A DNA stretch of 64,000 nucleotides. Origin: Antribacter soli (lineage in GTDB: Bacteria; Actinomycetota; Actinomycetes; Actinomycetales; Cellulomonadaceae). Every line of letters starts with the position of its first letter. Positions within the stretch are counted from its first letter, which is position 1. The translations under genes were made by a program, and so were the position numbers. Below, piece by piece: positions 53,998 through 64,000 of this stretch. The notes under the pieces were generated by a model that did not search any database, was not told the DNA's origin, and saw only the letters and a program-made list of their open reading frames with translations. The stretch is taken from the NCBI RefSeq assembly GCF_021568775.1, contig NZ_JAKGSG010000021.1:1-64000 (forward strand), written 5' to 3'.

Positions 53998-55179
53998 ATG
54001 ATGGCCCGTATGAAGGTCTCGCGCCGGTCCCATGTCCCGCCGTTCGCCGTCATGGAGGTGCTCGCGGCCGCGAACGCGCGGCGCGCCGCCGGGGAGGACG
54101 TGCTCAACCTCTGCGCCGGGGAGCCGTCCACGGGCGCATCGGACGTGGTGCGCGAGCGTGCCGCCGAGCTGCTGCGCACCGCCGACCTCGGCTACACGGA
54201 GGCGATGGGCGTGCCCGCGCTGCGGGCCGAGATCGCTGGCCACTACCGCCGCTGGTACGACGTGGAGGTCGACCCGGCGCGGATCGCGGTGACGACGGGT
54301 TCGAGCGGCGGGTTCCTGCTGACGTTCCTCGCGGCGTTCGACGTCGGCGACCGCGTCGCCCTGGCCCGGCCGGGCTACCCGGCGTACAAGAACATCCTGG
54401 CGGCGCTCGGCTGCGAGGTCGTCGAGCTCGACTGCGGCCCGGAGACCCGCTACCAGCCGACGGTTTCGCAGCTCCAGGAGGCGTACTACGGCGGCGGGCT
54501 GGACGGCCTCGTCGTCGCGAGCCCGGCCAACCCGACGGGCACGATGATCACGCCGTCCGAGCTGGCCGCCGTCGCCGAGTGGTGCGCGGAGCACGAGGTG
54601 CGCCTCATCAGCGACGAGATCTACCACGGCATCGCGTACTCGGACGAGGTGTCGCAGGCGACGGCCGCCACGTACACCGACCGCGGTGCCGTTGTCGTGA
54701 ACTCCTTCTCGAAGTACTGGGCGATGACGGGGTGGCGACTCGGCTGGCTCGTCCTCCCCGACGAGCTGGTGGCACCCGTTGATGCCCTCGCCGGCAACGT
54801 CGCGCTCTCGCCGCCGGCGCTCGCGCAGCATGCGGGCGTCGCGGCCTTCTCGCCGGAGGGCTACGCGGCCGCTGCCGCGAACGTCGCGCGTTACGCGGCG
54901 TCGCGGGAACGCCTGCTGGACCGGCTCGACGAGCTCGGCTGGCGGCCCGTCGCGCCCGCCGACGGCGCGTTCTACCTGTACGGGAACATCGACTGGACCG
55001 GCCTTGACTCCGTCACGTACTGCGAGCGGCTGCTCGCCGAGGCGAACGTCGCGATCACGCCGGGCACCGACTTCGACGGCGTGCGCGGCCGCGACTGGGT
55101 GCGGCTGTCGTTCGCGGCGGCGCCCGACGTCGTCGCACGGGCGACGGACCGCATCGTCGCCTGGCACAAGACGCTCTGA
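53998..55179 (+). CDS. Pyridoxal-phosphate-dependent aminotransferase (fold type I)
   Basis: This 393-residue class I/II aminotransferase has PANPTG in the expected place, ISDEIYHGIAY, and the PLP-binding Lys in NSFSKYWAMTGWRLGW. It has the N-terminal substrate-gate region LNLCAGEPSTG and a C-terminal RLSFAAA with the carboxylate-binding Arg. It resembles aspartate/tyrosine or valine-type enzymes; the amino donor cannot be assigned. ATGs at 53998, 54001 and 54010 are all possible; GAGGG fits the second best. Confidence 0.88.
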   Translation: MMARMKVSRRSHVPPFAVMEVLAAANARRAAGEDVLNLCAGEPSTGASDVVRERAAELLRTADLGYTEAMGVPALRAEIAGHYRRWYDVEVDPARIAVTTGSSGGFLLTFLAAFDVGDRVALARPGYPAYKNILAALGCEVVELDCGPETRYQPTVSQLQEAYYGGGLDGLVVASPANPTGTMITPSELAAVAEWCAEHEVRLISDEIYHGIAYSDEVSQATAATYTDRGAVVVNSFSKYWAMTGWRLGWLVLPDELVAPVDALAGNVALSPPALAQHAGVAAFSPEGYAAAAANVARYAASRERLLDRLDELGWRPVAPADGAFYLYGNIDWTGLDSVTYCERLLAEANVAITPGTDFDGVRGRDWVRLSFAAAPDVVARATDRIVAWHKTL

Positions 55180-55243
55180 GGCGACGGCCGGGCCCGGGTT
55201 CGCGAGCAGACGGCGGCCGGCCGGTGGCCGGCGAGGCGCGCGG

Positions 55244-55738
55244 CTAGCCGCGCCGCCGCAGGACCTCGGGCAGCACCATCCAGAGGAGGAGCAGGACTGC
55301 GAGCACCGCGCTGCCGGCGACCATTCCCGCCGTGCGCCCGACGACGAAGTCGAAGATCAGCAGCGCCGTGCCCGTCACGGTCAGCGCGAGCACGAGGAGC
55401 GCGGCGCGCGTGATGCGGTCGCCGACCGTGACGACGCTCATCTTGAGGTGCTTGCGGAAGAGCGATCGGTGCACGCTGACAGGCCCGACGATCAAGGCCG
55501 TGGCGGTGACGGCCGCGACGACCAGGATGAGGTAGACCGTCAGCTGGTACTCGTCGAGCCGCGTGAACCGGGGCTGGAACGGGAGCGTCAGCAGGAACCC
55601 GGTGAGGATCTGCACGCCGGTCTGCATGACCCGCAGCTCCTGCAGCAGCTCGTTCCAGTTGCGGTCCGCCCGCTCCTCGGGGGTCTCCTTCCGCCCCTCG
55701 GGCCCCAGCGATCGCGACGCCGGGCCATCGTCCGTCAT
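55244..55738 (-). CDS. DUF6328 family membrane protein
   Basis: This 164-residue protein starts with a charged cytoplasmic segment (ERADRNWNELLQELRVMQTGVQILTGFLLTLPFQPRFTRL) typical of the family, followed by four membrane helices. GGAGG lies five bases before the ATG at 55738, which is better placed than the GTG two codons upstream. Function unknown. Confidence 0.82.
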   Translation of the reverse strand: MTDDGPASRSLGPEGRKETPEERADRNWNELLQELRVMQTGVQILTGFLLTLPFQPRFTRLDEYQLTVYLILVVAAVTATALIVGPVSVHRSLFRKHLKMSVVTVGDRITRAALLVLALTVTGTALLIFDFVVGRTAGMVAGSAVLAVLLLLWMVLPEVLRRRG

Positions 55739-55876
55739 GGCCACCTCCGGTCGGTGCCTCGAACCGCGATCCTGGTCATGCCATCATCGCCGCACGTCGC
55801 CGTCCTCGCGTGCCCGGCGGCTTGGCAGCCCGGCAGCGGCGGCTTCGCAGCCCGGCAACACAGCAAGACCAGCGTG

Positions 55877-56218
55877 TCAGAACACCGGCCTGCCGCCGGT
55901 CACGCCGAGCACGGCGCCCGACACGTACGACGCCGTCGTCTGCGACGCGAGGAACACGAACGCGGGCGCGAGCTGGGCAGGCTGTGCCGCGCGCCCCGGC
56001 GGGGTGTCCTGGCCGAACGTCGCGACCTTCTCCTCGAACTGCGTCGCCGGCTGCAGGGGTGTCCACACCGGACCGGGCGCCACTGCGTTGACCCGGATGC
56101 TGCGGGGGACCGACCTCCGCCGCGAGGTTCACGGAGAAGTTGTTGATGGCGGCCTTCGTGGCGGCGAGCCGGGCGGCACCTGCTGCTGCGGCGGAAACTG
56201 GGTCTGGTCCTGGTTCAC
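55877..56218 (-). pseudogene. Short-chain dehydrogenase pseudogene (YhdF/YghA-like)
   Basis: Remains of an SDR oxidoreductase. The 5' end is intact, with GGAGG five bases before GTG 56218 and the family start NQDQTQFPPQQQ. The sequence then jumps to the catalytic-Lys helix ATKAAINNFSVNLAAEV, so roughly 150-180 internal codons, including the Rossmann motif, are missing. A second lesion follows. A run of five G on the plus strand (56104-56108), where four would keep frame, shifts translation before the C-terminal part NAVAPGPVWTPLQPA to SYVSGAVLGVTGGRPVF. Both lesions destroy function. Confidence 0.85.
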
Positions 56219-56533
56219 GTCGTCCTCCGTCGTCGTGAGACGCCCGGTCCGGGGACTCGACTTCGGTGGCCGCTCCTCGACCGCATCCCACGCTAGACCG
56301 GGCGGCTTCCGGTCGCTCTCAGGGACCGGGAACCTCGACGATTCACTGCGACCAGCGCCGGTCGCGGGACCCGGATCGGCTAGATCTTGCGGGTGAGCGG
56401 GGAGAACGTCTGCTGCTTTTCGTCTGGCCATCGAGTACTGTCGAGAAGCACCGGTTCCGACGCCCGCCTCGCGCGGGTGGTCTTGCTCAGGGTCGAGCAG
56501 CGGCCCCTAAAGCGCCTAGGACGGGGGAGAGAA
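56219..56533. promoter_or_regulatory. Region between SDR pseudogene and PAS-ANTAR gene
   Basis: This 315-base divergent interval holds no credible gene. It should contain the promoter of the PAS-ANTAR gene. The frame in 56219-56431 lacks actinobacterial codon bias and ends in the pseudogene. Confidence 0.4.
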
Positions 56534-57265
56534 GTGAACTCCATCGCGCAGCTCAACGAAGTTCCGCCTCTCGACGATGCCGTGGAGGCAGCCCTGGCAT
56601 CCGGTGACCGGCCGCCCGTCGGCCGGTACCGCCTCGACCTCGCTACCGGCCGCTGGAGCTGGTCGGACGAGGTGTACGTCATGCATGGCTTCGAGCCGGG
56701 CGAGATCGTCCCCACCACGCAGCTCATGCTTTCGCACAAGCACCCGGAGGACCGGTCGCGTGTCGACGGCCTCCTGCGGTCGGCGGCGTCCACCGGCGAG
56801 CCGTTCAGCTCGGTGCACCGCATCTACGACGCCAACGGCAAGATCCGGACGCTCGCGGTCACGGGACAAGGACGTCGCGACCCGGAGAGCGGGAAGGTCG
56901 TCGAGCTCATCGGGTACTTCATCGACGTCACCGAGGCCCAGCGTGAGGCCGCGCAACGGGAGGCGACGGCGTCGATCCGGGCGTCCGCCGAGCGTCGCGC
57001 CGCGATCGAGCAGGCCAAGGGCGTCCTGATGGTCGTCTACTGCATCGACGCAGACGAGGCGTTCGCGCGCCTGCGCCATGCCTCGAACCACGCGAACGTC
57101 CCCGTGCGAGACCTCGCTTCGTGGCTCGTGAACTGGTTCTCCCGGCCAGGGGTCATGGCGTTCCCCGGCGATCAGGAGGTCTCCGACTTCTTGGCCGACC
57201 CCGTCCCTCCTGGGAACGGCGCGGCCCCGGTCGGCAGTTCCTCGCCCCTCGCCGCCGCCGGCTGA
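56534..57265 (+). CDS. PAS and ANTAR domain regulator
   Basis: This 243-residue protein has an N-terminal PAS fold (RYRLDLATGRWSWSDEVYVMHGFEPGE ... HPEDRSRV ... GYFIDVTEAQREA). A C-terminal ANTAR RNA-binding helix bundle follows (RRAAIEQAKGVLMVVYCIDADEAFARLRHASNHANVPVRDLASWLV). ANTAR proteins bind paired hexanucleotide hairpins in leader RNAs and prevent termination; the PAS domain would sense the signal. GTG 56534 follows a GGGGGAGA tract. The RNA target is not evident here. Confidence 0.9.
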   Translation: MNSIAQLNEVPPLDDAVEAALASGDRPPVGRYRLDLATGRWSWSDEVYVMHGFEPGEIVPTTQLMLSHKHPEDRSRVDGLLRSAASTGEPFSSVHRIYDANGKIRTLAVTGQGRRDPESGKVVELIGYFIDVTEAQREAAQREATASIRASAERRAAIEQAKGVLMVVYCIDADEAFARLRHASNHANVPVRDLASWLVNWFSRPGVMAFPGDQEVSDFLADPVPPGNGAAPVGSSSPLAAAG

Positions 57266-57289
57266 GCCAGACAGCGGCGATCCGGTCAG

Positions 57290-58645
57290 TCATCGTCCGA
57301 CCGTGAACCGCAGTCCCAGATGGTCCACCGTCGCGGGGAGCGGGTCCCGTGCGAGGTAGCGTGACCGGCCCTCGAGGTCCAGGTTGCCACCCGCCACCAG
57401 CCGGGTGAGCCAGCTGGAGGCCACCAGCAGCACGAGATCACGCCCGGCGCAGGCCGCCGGCCCACCACTGAACGGGACGATCCCCCGGTCGTCCGCAGCG
57501 CGGCCGTCGGACCAGGCGCCGGGCGTGAACTCGTGCGCGAACGGCAGCCTGCGCTCGTCCCGGTGGAAGAACGCGCTCACGATCGCGAAGCCCGTCCCCG
57601 CCGGCAGCTCGCGCGCACCCCAGACCGTCGGCTCCGTCGAGTCCCGCAGGATCAGCAGCGTGGTCGGCCACAGTCGGACCGCCTCGAGCACGGCCGCGCG
57701 GGACGCCGGGAGGAGGGGCGGGTGGTCCGACGTCGGAGGGATCACCTCGGCCAGGACCGCCGCCCGGGCCTCGGGCCGGGAGGCGAGCACGGCCAGCGCC
57801 CGGAAGACCGTGCTGCCCGCGGCGTCGAACGCGAAGAGCCAGTGAGGCACCTGGCCGGCCGGGTCGGCGATGCCGGTGGTGCCGTCCTGCTCGGCGCGGG
57901 CGAGCGCGCGCCCGAGGAGCGTCCGCGGCGGGGCGGCGCGCGCGTACAGGCGGATGCGGGAGTCGAGGTCCCGCCGAAGGCGCTTCCGCCGCGGGTGCAG
58001 GTACGACCAGTTCGCCGCGCGTCGCAGAGCGGTCAGCGTGTCGGTGAGCGGCGTGTCGTCACGGGCCGTCGGCCCGAGAGTGATCTCCCGCGCGGCGCGC
58101 GTGAACGCGTCGGTGAACGCCGCCCAGTCGAGGATGCCGCGCTCGCGGGCCCTGGCGAGCAGCCCGTGCGCCTCCCGGTCGACGACCTCCAGGATGAGGT
58201 CGGCGTCGCCGTGGACGGGCCGGCCGGTGTCGAGCGCGGCCTCGTTGACCGGGCGGCGCACGGTGCGTCCGGCCGCCGTGGAGACGAGCACGCCGTGCGG
58301 CACGAACTGGTCGAGGGCGCCGCGCTTCTCGCGGGTGGCCGCCGAGAAGGGGACGGGAGTTCCCTGGAGGAGGCGGGCGACGTCGTCGGCCTCCGTCACG
58401 ACGACGATGCGGCGAGGTCCCAGCCGCAGGACCAGCGGCGCGCCGCCGTGACGGTCCCGCAGCGAGCCGAGCGTCCGGACCAGGTCGCGATCCACCTGGC
58501 GCCGTTCGGCCCACGCGGTGACCGCGGGCCGGCGCATGATCGCGCCCTCGGCGACCAGCGGGCCCAGCACCTTGCGGAGCACGAGGAGGGTCTCGGCGGG
58601 GCCGAGGTCGACGGGCGTCCGGCCGAGGGCGGCGTGCGCGGGCAT
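57290..58645 (-). CDS. Cytochrome P450
   Basis: This 451-residue haem monooxygenase has the I-helix AGST motif (FAFDAAGSTVF), the ExxR motif in EAVRLWP, and the haem-binding loop FSGGPAACAGRDL with Cys399. GGAGGAG precedes the ATG. No ferredoxin or ferredoxin reductase gene lies nearby, so redox partners must be encoded elsewhere. The I-helix region is slightly atypical, and the substrate is unknown. Confidence 0.92.
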   Translation of the reverse strand: MPAHAALGRTPVDLGPAETLLVLRKVLGPLVAEGAIMRRPAVTAWAERRQVDRDLVRTLGSLRDRHGGAPLVLRLGPRRIVVVTEADDVARLLQGTPVPFSAATREKRGALDQFVPHGVLVSTAAGRTVRRPVNEAALDTGRPVHGDADLILEVVDREAHGLLARARERGILDWAAFTDAFTRAAREITLGPTARDDTPLTDTLTALRRAANWSYLHPRRKRLRRDLDSRIRLYARAAPPRTLLGRALARAEQDGTTGIADPAGQVPHWLFAFDAAGSTVFRALAVLASRPEARAAVLAEVIPPTSDHPPLLPASRAAVLEAVRLWPTTLLILRDSTEPTVWGARELPAGTGFAIVSAFFHRDERRLPFAHEFTPGAWSDGRAADDRGIVPFSGGPAACAGRDLVLLVASSWLTRLVAGGNLDLEGRSRYLARDPLPATVDHLGLRFTVGR

Positions 58646-58793
58646 GGCGTTGCTCCTCCGGTGGGGCGCAGGTCCGTCCGACGGCGTCGGTGTCCGTCGT
58701 CAGACACGGTGCGCGCGCTGTGCGGCACTCGCACCTCGGACCGGTTCCGCCCGCCCCGCGTGCGACGCGCGTGTGATTCCGTCTCCTCCTATC

Positions 58794-58913
58794 GTGAAAA
58801 GACGTCTCGAGACGCGGGGCGCCGACCGGGATGACCACGTAGGACGGCCGCAGGACGAGTTCGTCAAGACGTTCGGCGAGCACGCACTGCCACGACTGAA
58901 GGAGACCTCATGA
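58794..58913 (+). CDS. Possible 39-residue protein upstream of DUF2231 gene
   Basis: GTG 58794 opens a frame that ends by overlapping the DUF2231 start (ATGA). The product begins MKRRLETRGADRDDHVGRPQ. Its first codons cover the perfect palindrome CGTCTCGAGACG (58803-58814), which could be an operator. The frame may be a coupled small gene or simply leader sequence; no ribosome-binding site is visible. Confidence 0.3.
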   Translation: MKRRLETRGADRDDHVGRPQDEFVKTFGEHALPRLKETS

Positions 58914-59473
58914 CCACGGCTACGACGCCCGGTGAAGGGTCGGCCCTGCTCATGGGCGCTCGCGCCCTCGAGAGAGAAGAGACGCTCGACGGCATCGGCG
59001 CGGTGATCGGGAAGGTCGCCGGCATGGTCCTGCCGCGGGGCGAGGCGCTGCAGATCCTGCGCGGCAAGGGCTTCGGCCATGCCCTGCACCCCGTGCTCAC
59101 CGACCTGCCGCTGGGCTGCTTTACGGCGGCCGCAATGCTCGACCTGGCGGGGCCGCACCGGTACGCGGATGCCTCGCGCCGCCTGATCGGCACCGGCCTC
59201 CTGTTCGGGGTGCCGACGGCGTACACCGGCCTCGCCGAATGGACGCGCACCTCCGGTGGCTCGCGCCGGGTGGCCACGGCCCATGCCGCGCTCAATTTCA
59301 CGGTGACCTTGTCGTATCTCACGTCCTGGATGCTCCGGCGCCGCGACCACAAGGTGCTCGGGATGTGGGCGAGCTTCATGGGCGGCTCGGTGGCGATCGT
59401 CAGCGGCTACCTGGGCGGCCACCTCACGCTGGTGCTCAAGGAGCCGGTCGAAGGTCCGGTCGAGGGGGAGTGA
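58910..59473 (+). CDS. DUF2231 family membrane protein
   Basis: This 187-residue protein has the family pattern GHALHPVLTDLPLGCFTAAAMLDL with later membrane helices around LLFGVPTAYTGLAEW, AALNFTVTLSYLTSWML and GMWASFMGGSVAIVSGYLGG. AAGGAG lies six bases before the ATG. Function unknown; similar proteins bind haem or accompany Rieske-type proteins in some genomes. The last 38 bases overlap the convergent phosphatase/nuclease gene. Confidence 0.85.
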   Translation: MTTATTPGEGSALLMGARALEREETLDGIGAVIGKVAGMVLPRGEALQILRGKGFGHALHPVLTDLPLGCFTAAAMLDLAGPHRYADASRRLIGTGLLFGVPTAYTGLAEWTRTSGGSRRVATAHAALNFTVTLSYLTSWMLRRRDHKVLGMWASFMGGSVAIVSGYLGGHLTLVLKEPVEGPVEGE

Positions 59474-60275
59474 GCGTCACGTCCACGACCAGCGCCCGAT
59501 GGTCTGATACGCCCGTGTCCACGGACTGCGCCTCGCCGGCCGCGACCACGTCGCCGTCGGCGAGGACGTGGTCGATCTGGAAGCGGGGCCGGGCCGCCGG
59601 GTAGGTCGGGGCCGTCGCGAGCGGGCGCAAGCCCGTGACCTGCGCGGGGATCTCACCACGGAGGTTGAGGTCGCCCAGCAGGACGAGCGGCCGGGGCGCA
59701 ACGCGCAGCGCGACGTGGAGGTAGCGCAGCTGGAGCACGTTGTGGCCGGGACCGTGGCTCGCCTGGTCGTGCCCGGGCCGGCTGTGTCCTGCCTGCTGGA
59801 CCCGACCCGCTGAGAGGTGCGTGCACACGACGGTGAGGGGGCCGTCGGGCGTGTCGAGCTCCGCGGCCAGGGCCGCACGCGGTTCGTCGCGCGCCACCTG
59901 GCCGCGGGCGAGCAGCCACGGGACGGCGAGCGGCAGGCGCAGGCGGTGCCACGCCCGCACGGGGTGGCGGGAGAGGAGGGCGATGCCGTAGCCCGGCACG
60001 TCCGGCGGCTCGTCGCCGCGTGCCCGTCGTCGTGCGCCCCAGACGTCCACGGGGCCGGCGACCGTCGGGACGAAGCGGTGGTCGGCCGCGCCCACAGCCT
60101 CCGCCGCCACGGCCGCCAGGTCCGAGCGCCCGGAGCGGGCCTGCCACCGGTCGACCTCCTGCAGGGCCACGACATCGGCGTCGAGCGCCGCGACGGCCCG
60201 TGCCAGGCGCCCCGCGTCCACGACGCCGTCGGCACCGAGACCGTGCTGCACGTTGAAGGTGGCGAGGCGGATCAT
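59436..60275 (-). CDS. Endonuclease/exonuclease/phosphatase family protein
   Basis: This 279-residue metal-dependent phosphoesterase has the catalytic layout of the DNase I-like fold: FNVQHG (Asn), LQEVDRW (metal-binding Glu), THLS, LLGDLNLR (Asp, Asn) and SDHRALV (Asp-His). The substrate may be nucleic acid, a phosphoinositide or another phosphoester. It overlaps the DUF2231 gene tail-to-tail by 38 bases. Confidence 0.88.
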   Translation of the reverse strand: MIRLATFNVQHGLGADGVVDAGRLARAVAALDADVVALQEVDRWQARSGRSDLAAVAAEAVGAADHRFVPTVAGPVDVWGARRRARGDEPPDVPGYGIALLSRHPVRAWHRLRLPLAVPWLLARGQVARDEPRAALAAELDTPDGPLTVVCTHLSAGRVQQAGHSRPGHDQASHGPGHNVLQLRYLHVALRVAPRPLVLLGDLNLRGEIPAQVTGLRPLATAPTYPAARPRFQIDHVLADGDVVAAGEAQSVDTGVSDHRALVVDVTLTPPRPDLRPAP

Positions 60276-60415
60276 CGTGCCGAGTCTCCCGGTTCGTCCG
60301 GGCTCTCGCCAGGGGGCGGTCCCGGCGTCCTGGCCCCGCGGTCCTAGGCGCTACGCGGCAGTCCCACAGCCCCGGGTGGCGGCTCGACGGCCCCGCGCGC
60401 CGCCCGACAAGGGAG

Positions 60416-60733
60416 CTAGGCGGCTTCGGCGTAGGCCGGCTGCTCGACGGCGGAGCCCGCCTCGTCCTGGTGCCTCGCGCGGGACCGCGCCCGGCCGAGC
60501 GCGAAGACCGCGCTCGCCCCGATGACCAGCCACGCCATGTTCGCCGCCGCCGACGGCCAGACGCCGTTGACGGCCGCGACCGCGAGCATCGCCGCGGCGC
60601 CGGCGAGGTTCGTGAGCTGGAACGCCAGCGAGTCCGCGCTCCAGCGCCCGCGGCTGACCATGGCGTAGGCCAGGATGCCGGCGAAGGCGCCGATCCAGCC
60701 GAGCGTGGTGACGACGGTCATGAGCGTGGACAT
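60416..60733 (-). CDS. CBU_0592-like small membrane protein
   Basis: This 105-residue protein has three membrane helices: VVTTLGWIGAFAGILAYAMVSRGRW, FQLTNLAGAAAMLAVAAVNGVWP and ANMAWLVIGASAVFAL. It matches the pattern of small CBU_0592-type proteins of unknown function. The ATG at 60733 was chosen because GGAG lies nine bases upstream. It is divergent from the LysR gene, which probably regulates it. Confidence 0.75.
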   Translation of the reverse strand: MSTLMTVVTTLGWIGAFAGILAYAMVSRGRWSADSLAFQLTNLAGAAAMLAVAAVNGVWPSAAANMAWLVIGASAVFALGRARSRARHQDEAGSAVEQPAYAEAA

Positions 60734-60877
60734 GGAACAGGACTCCGAGGGCGTGACGAGCGAGGGTGGGGAGAGAGGTGTGGGCGCCAGCCCCTTGAGG
60801 AGGGTGAAACCGGCCGGCGCCGTACCAATGATGACCCCGGAATCAGGTTCAGCACAATCGAACGATCGTGCACGGAC

Positions 60878-60896
60878 CATGTAGCATTACTACATG
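60878..60896. promoter_or_regulatory. Operator-like palindrome over the LysR start
   Basis: CATGTAG and CTACATG (60878-60884 and 60890-60896) flank five bases. The repeat covers TAGCAT (60882-60887), a -10 element six bases before the ATG, and the start codon itself. Confidence 0.6.
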
Positions 60897-61799
60897 GCTA
60901 CGGACCCGCGCCGACTCGCCTTCCTCCTCGCGGTGCACAGGGCAGGGGGCGTCCTTGCCGCCGCCGACCTGCTCCGGGTGACGCCGTCGGCCGTCTCGCA
61001 GCAGATCGCGCGGCTCGAGGCGGAGGAGGGGATCGACGTCCTCGACCGCGGCCCCCGCGGGGTGACCCTCACCCCCGCCGGCCGGGTCCTGGCCGAGGCC
61101 GCCGAGCGGATCGAGGCCGAGCTCGTGGGCGCCCGCCAGGCCATCGCGGCCCTCGGCGAGGGGGTCACGGGGCGCGTCGCGATCGGGTCGTTCCAGACGG
61201 GCATCCGCGCGGTCGTCGCGCCCATGCTCGGCTCGCTCGCGGAGCGGTACCCCGGAATCGAGGTCGACGTCCGCGAGCACGACCCCGCGGACTCGCTCCG
61301 GATGCTGCGCGCCGGGGACCTCGACGCGGTGGTCCTGGAGCGCGACGTCGACGTCGACGCCCCCGCCCCCCGCGGCTCCCACGACGTGCCGCTCCTCGAC
61401 GAGCCGTGGCGCGTCGTCGTCCCGGCGGGGCTGCCCGTGCCCGAGCGGATCGACGACCTGAGCGAGCTCGCGTGGATCGCGCCCCAGGAAGACACCGCCG
61501 CCGGACGCGCTCTGCGCCGCCTGTCCCGGACGCTCGGCGCGACCTTCACGACGCGTCATGCCTACTCCGACTTCGACACGGCGCTCGCGCTCGTCGCCGC
61601 AGGTCAGGGCGTCGCGATGCTGCCCGCGCTCGCCCTGGAGGGCGAGGTTCCATCCGGGGCGGCGGTCGTCGGGCTGCCGGGCCTCGGCTCGCGCCGGCTC
61701 GTCGTCCGGCACCGGTCGACGCGGCACGAGCCCGGCCCGGCGGTGCGTGCGGTGCTGGACGAGATGGTGGAGGTCGCCCGCCGGCTCCGGCTGGCCTGA
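60894..61799 (+). CDS. LysR-family transcriptional regulator
   Basis: This 301-residue regulator has the N-terminal helix-turn-helix (FLLAVHRAGGVLAAADLLRVTPSAVSQQIARLEAEEG) and a C-terminal effector-binding domain. The message appears leaderless: TAGCAT lies six bases before the ATG, and the start is within a palindrome, suggesting autoregulation. Its divergent neighbour is a small membrane protein that could be a transporter-like target. The effector is unknown. Confidence 0.92.
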   Translation: MATDPRRLAFLLAVHRAGGVLAAADLLRVTPSAVSQQIARLEAEEGIDVLDRGPRGVTLTPAGRVLAEAAERIEAELVGARQAIAALGEGVTGRVAIGSFQTGIRAVVAPMLGSLAERYPGIEVDVREHDPADSLRMLRAGDLDAVVLERDVDVDAPAPRGSHDVPLLDEPWRVVVPAGLPVPERIDDLSELAWIAPQEDTAAGRALRRLSRTLGATFTTRHAYSDFDTALALVAAGQGVAMLPALALEGEVPSGAAVVGLPGLGSRRLVVRHRSTRHEPGPAVRAVLDEMVEVARRLRLA

Positions 61800-61899
61800 C
61801 GCGTGCACCGCACTCCCTGAGCCGAGACCCCCGCCGGGCTCTGATCTCGCGCGGCCTGCAGCCGATAGGATGACCCCACAACTTCATGCTGCTCGAACC

Positions 61900-62190
61900 G
61901 TGACGGGAGAGTCCGGAGCACCGGAAGGTGTGGCCGGCGCCGAAGGAGCAAGTCCTCCCCGGGAATCTCTCAGGCCCCTGTACCGTCGTGGCGAGGCAAC
62001 TCTGGAAAGCGGCCCTACCGCGCCGGCCCGACCGGCGCGCGCGGCCCACCGACGGTGCAAGCCGGCGCGTCCCGCCGCACGGAGCCCGGCCCCCACGCCG
62101 GCCCGCGCGGAACGACGGACCGGCAAAACTCTCAGGTCGACGCGGTGCGCCAGGCGGCGCACAGTGTCCGATGACAGAGCGGGGAGGGAC
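61900..62190 (+). promoter_or_regulatory. Tandem glycine riboswitch upstream of gcvP
   Basis: The segment carries the conserved words of glycine aptamers in order, twice. Aptamer 1 has GACGGGAGAG, GCGCCGAAGGAGCAA, AATCTCTCAGGC and GGCAACTCTGGAAAG. Aptamer 2 has CCGACGGTGCAAGCC, AAACTCTCAGGTC and GATGACAGAGCGGGGAGG. It ends 44 bases before the gcvP start. Glycine binding would switch on the glycine cleavage enzyme. No clear terminator stem was found, so control may act at translation. TAGGAT at 61866 may be the -10 element. Confidence 0.93.
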
Positions 62191-62234
62191 CTTCGTCGTC
62201 CCCTCGATGCCTGCTCGAACACCTGGAGCCCACC

Positions 62235-64000
<1,766 letters not shown>

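Overview
This window is a chromosomal origin region from a high-GC Gram-positive actinobacterium. Gene order parB-parA-rsmG-jag-yidC-yidD-rnpA-rpmH / dnaA-oriC-dnaN-gnd-recF-dciA ... gyrB-gyrA, a DUF3566 gene, a DLW-39 gene, the fhaA-fhaB-pstP-rodA-pbpA-pknA-pknB cluster, many GTG starts, and G/C at nearly every third codon position all point to Actinomycetia. The protein style (class E sortase, LAxTG surface proteins, long Ala/Pro/Asp/Glu linkers) suggests Micrococcales, probably Cellulomonadaceae or Promicromonosporaceae. The species cannot be fixed by eye.

Layout. 1-110: a G/C homopolymer palindrome downstream of parB. 111-4944: segregation genes parB and parA plus rsmG, with five perfect parS sites. 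5094-7772: the RNA-binding, membrane-insertion and RNase P genes (jag, yidC, yidD, rnpA, rpmH), leftward. 7773-10199: dnaA and the dnaA-dnaN oriC. 10200-14368: dnaN, gnd, recF, dciA, rightward. 14443-17765: three leftward, related, sortase-anchored surface proteins that split dciA from gyrB and run head-on to the fork. 18168-24645: gyrB, gyrA, DUF3566. 24711-25134: tRNA-Ile, DLW-39, tRNA-Ala. 25319-28417: MarR, a degenerate metallo-beta-lactamase-fold protein, a SnoaL-like protein and an Ala-rich membrane protein. 28626-33209: cyclophilin, rhomboid, crgA, DUF881, class E sortase, pabA. 33344-42908: the leftward Ser/Thr kinase, cell-wall and FHA cluster. 43362-64000: an accessory region with tRNA-Leu, a methyltransferase, hydrolases, a low-molecular-weight phosphatase, an Lrp/ddaH pair, a DUF222-HNH gene, an SDR pseudogene, a PAS-ANTAR regulator, a P450, a LysR gene and a glycine riboswitch ahead of gcvP, which runs off the window.

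How it fits together. ParA, ParB and parS segregate the origin. DnaA, DnaN, RecF, DciA and gyrase start, sustain and relax replication. PknA/PknB, PstP, FhaA/FhaB, PbpA, RodA and CrgA control wall growth and division. The class E sortase at 31.5 kb is a natural candidate to anchor the LAxTG surface proteins at 15-17 kb. The most unusual features are that surface-protein cluster, a leader peptide plus three-way-junction RNA at 45.7-45.9 kb, a ParA with a roughly 400-residue acidic extension, and a palindromic insert inside gcvP.
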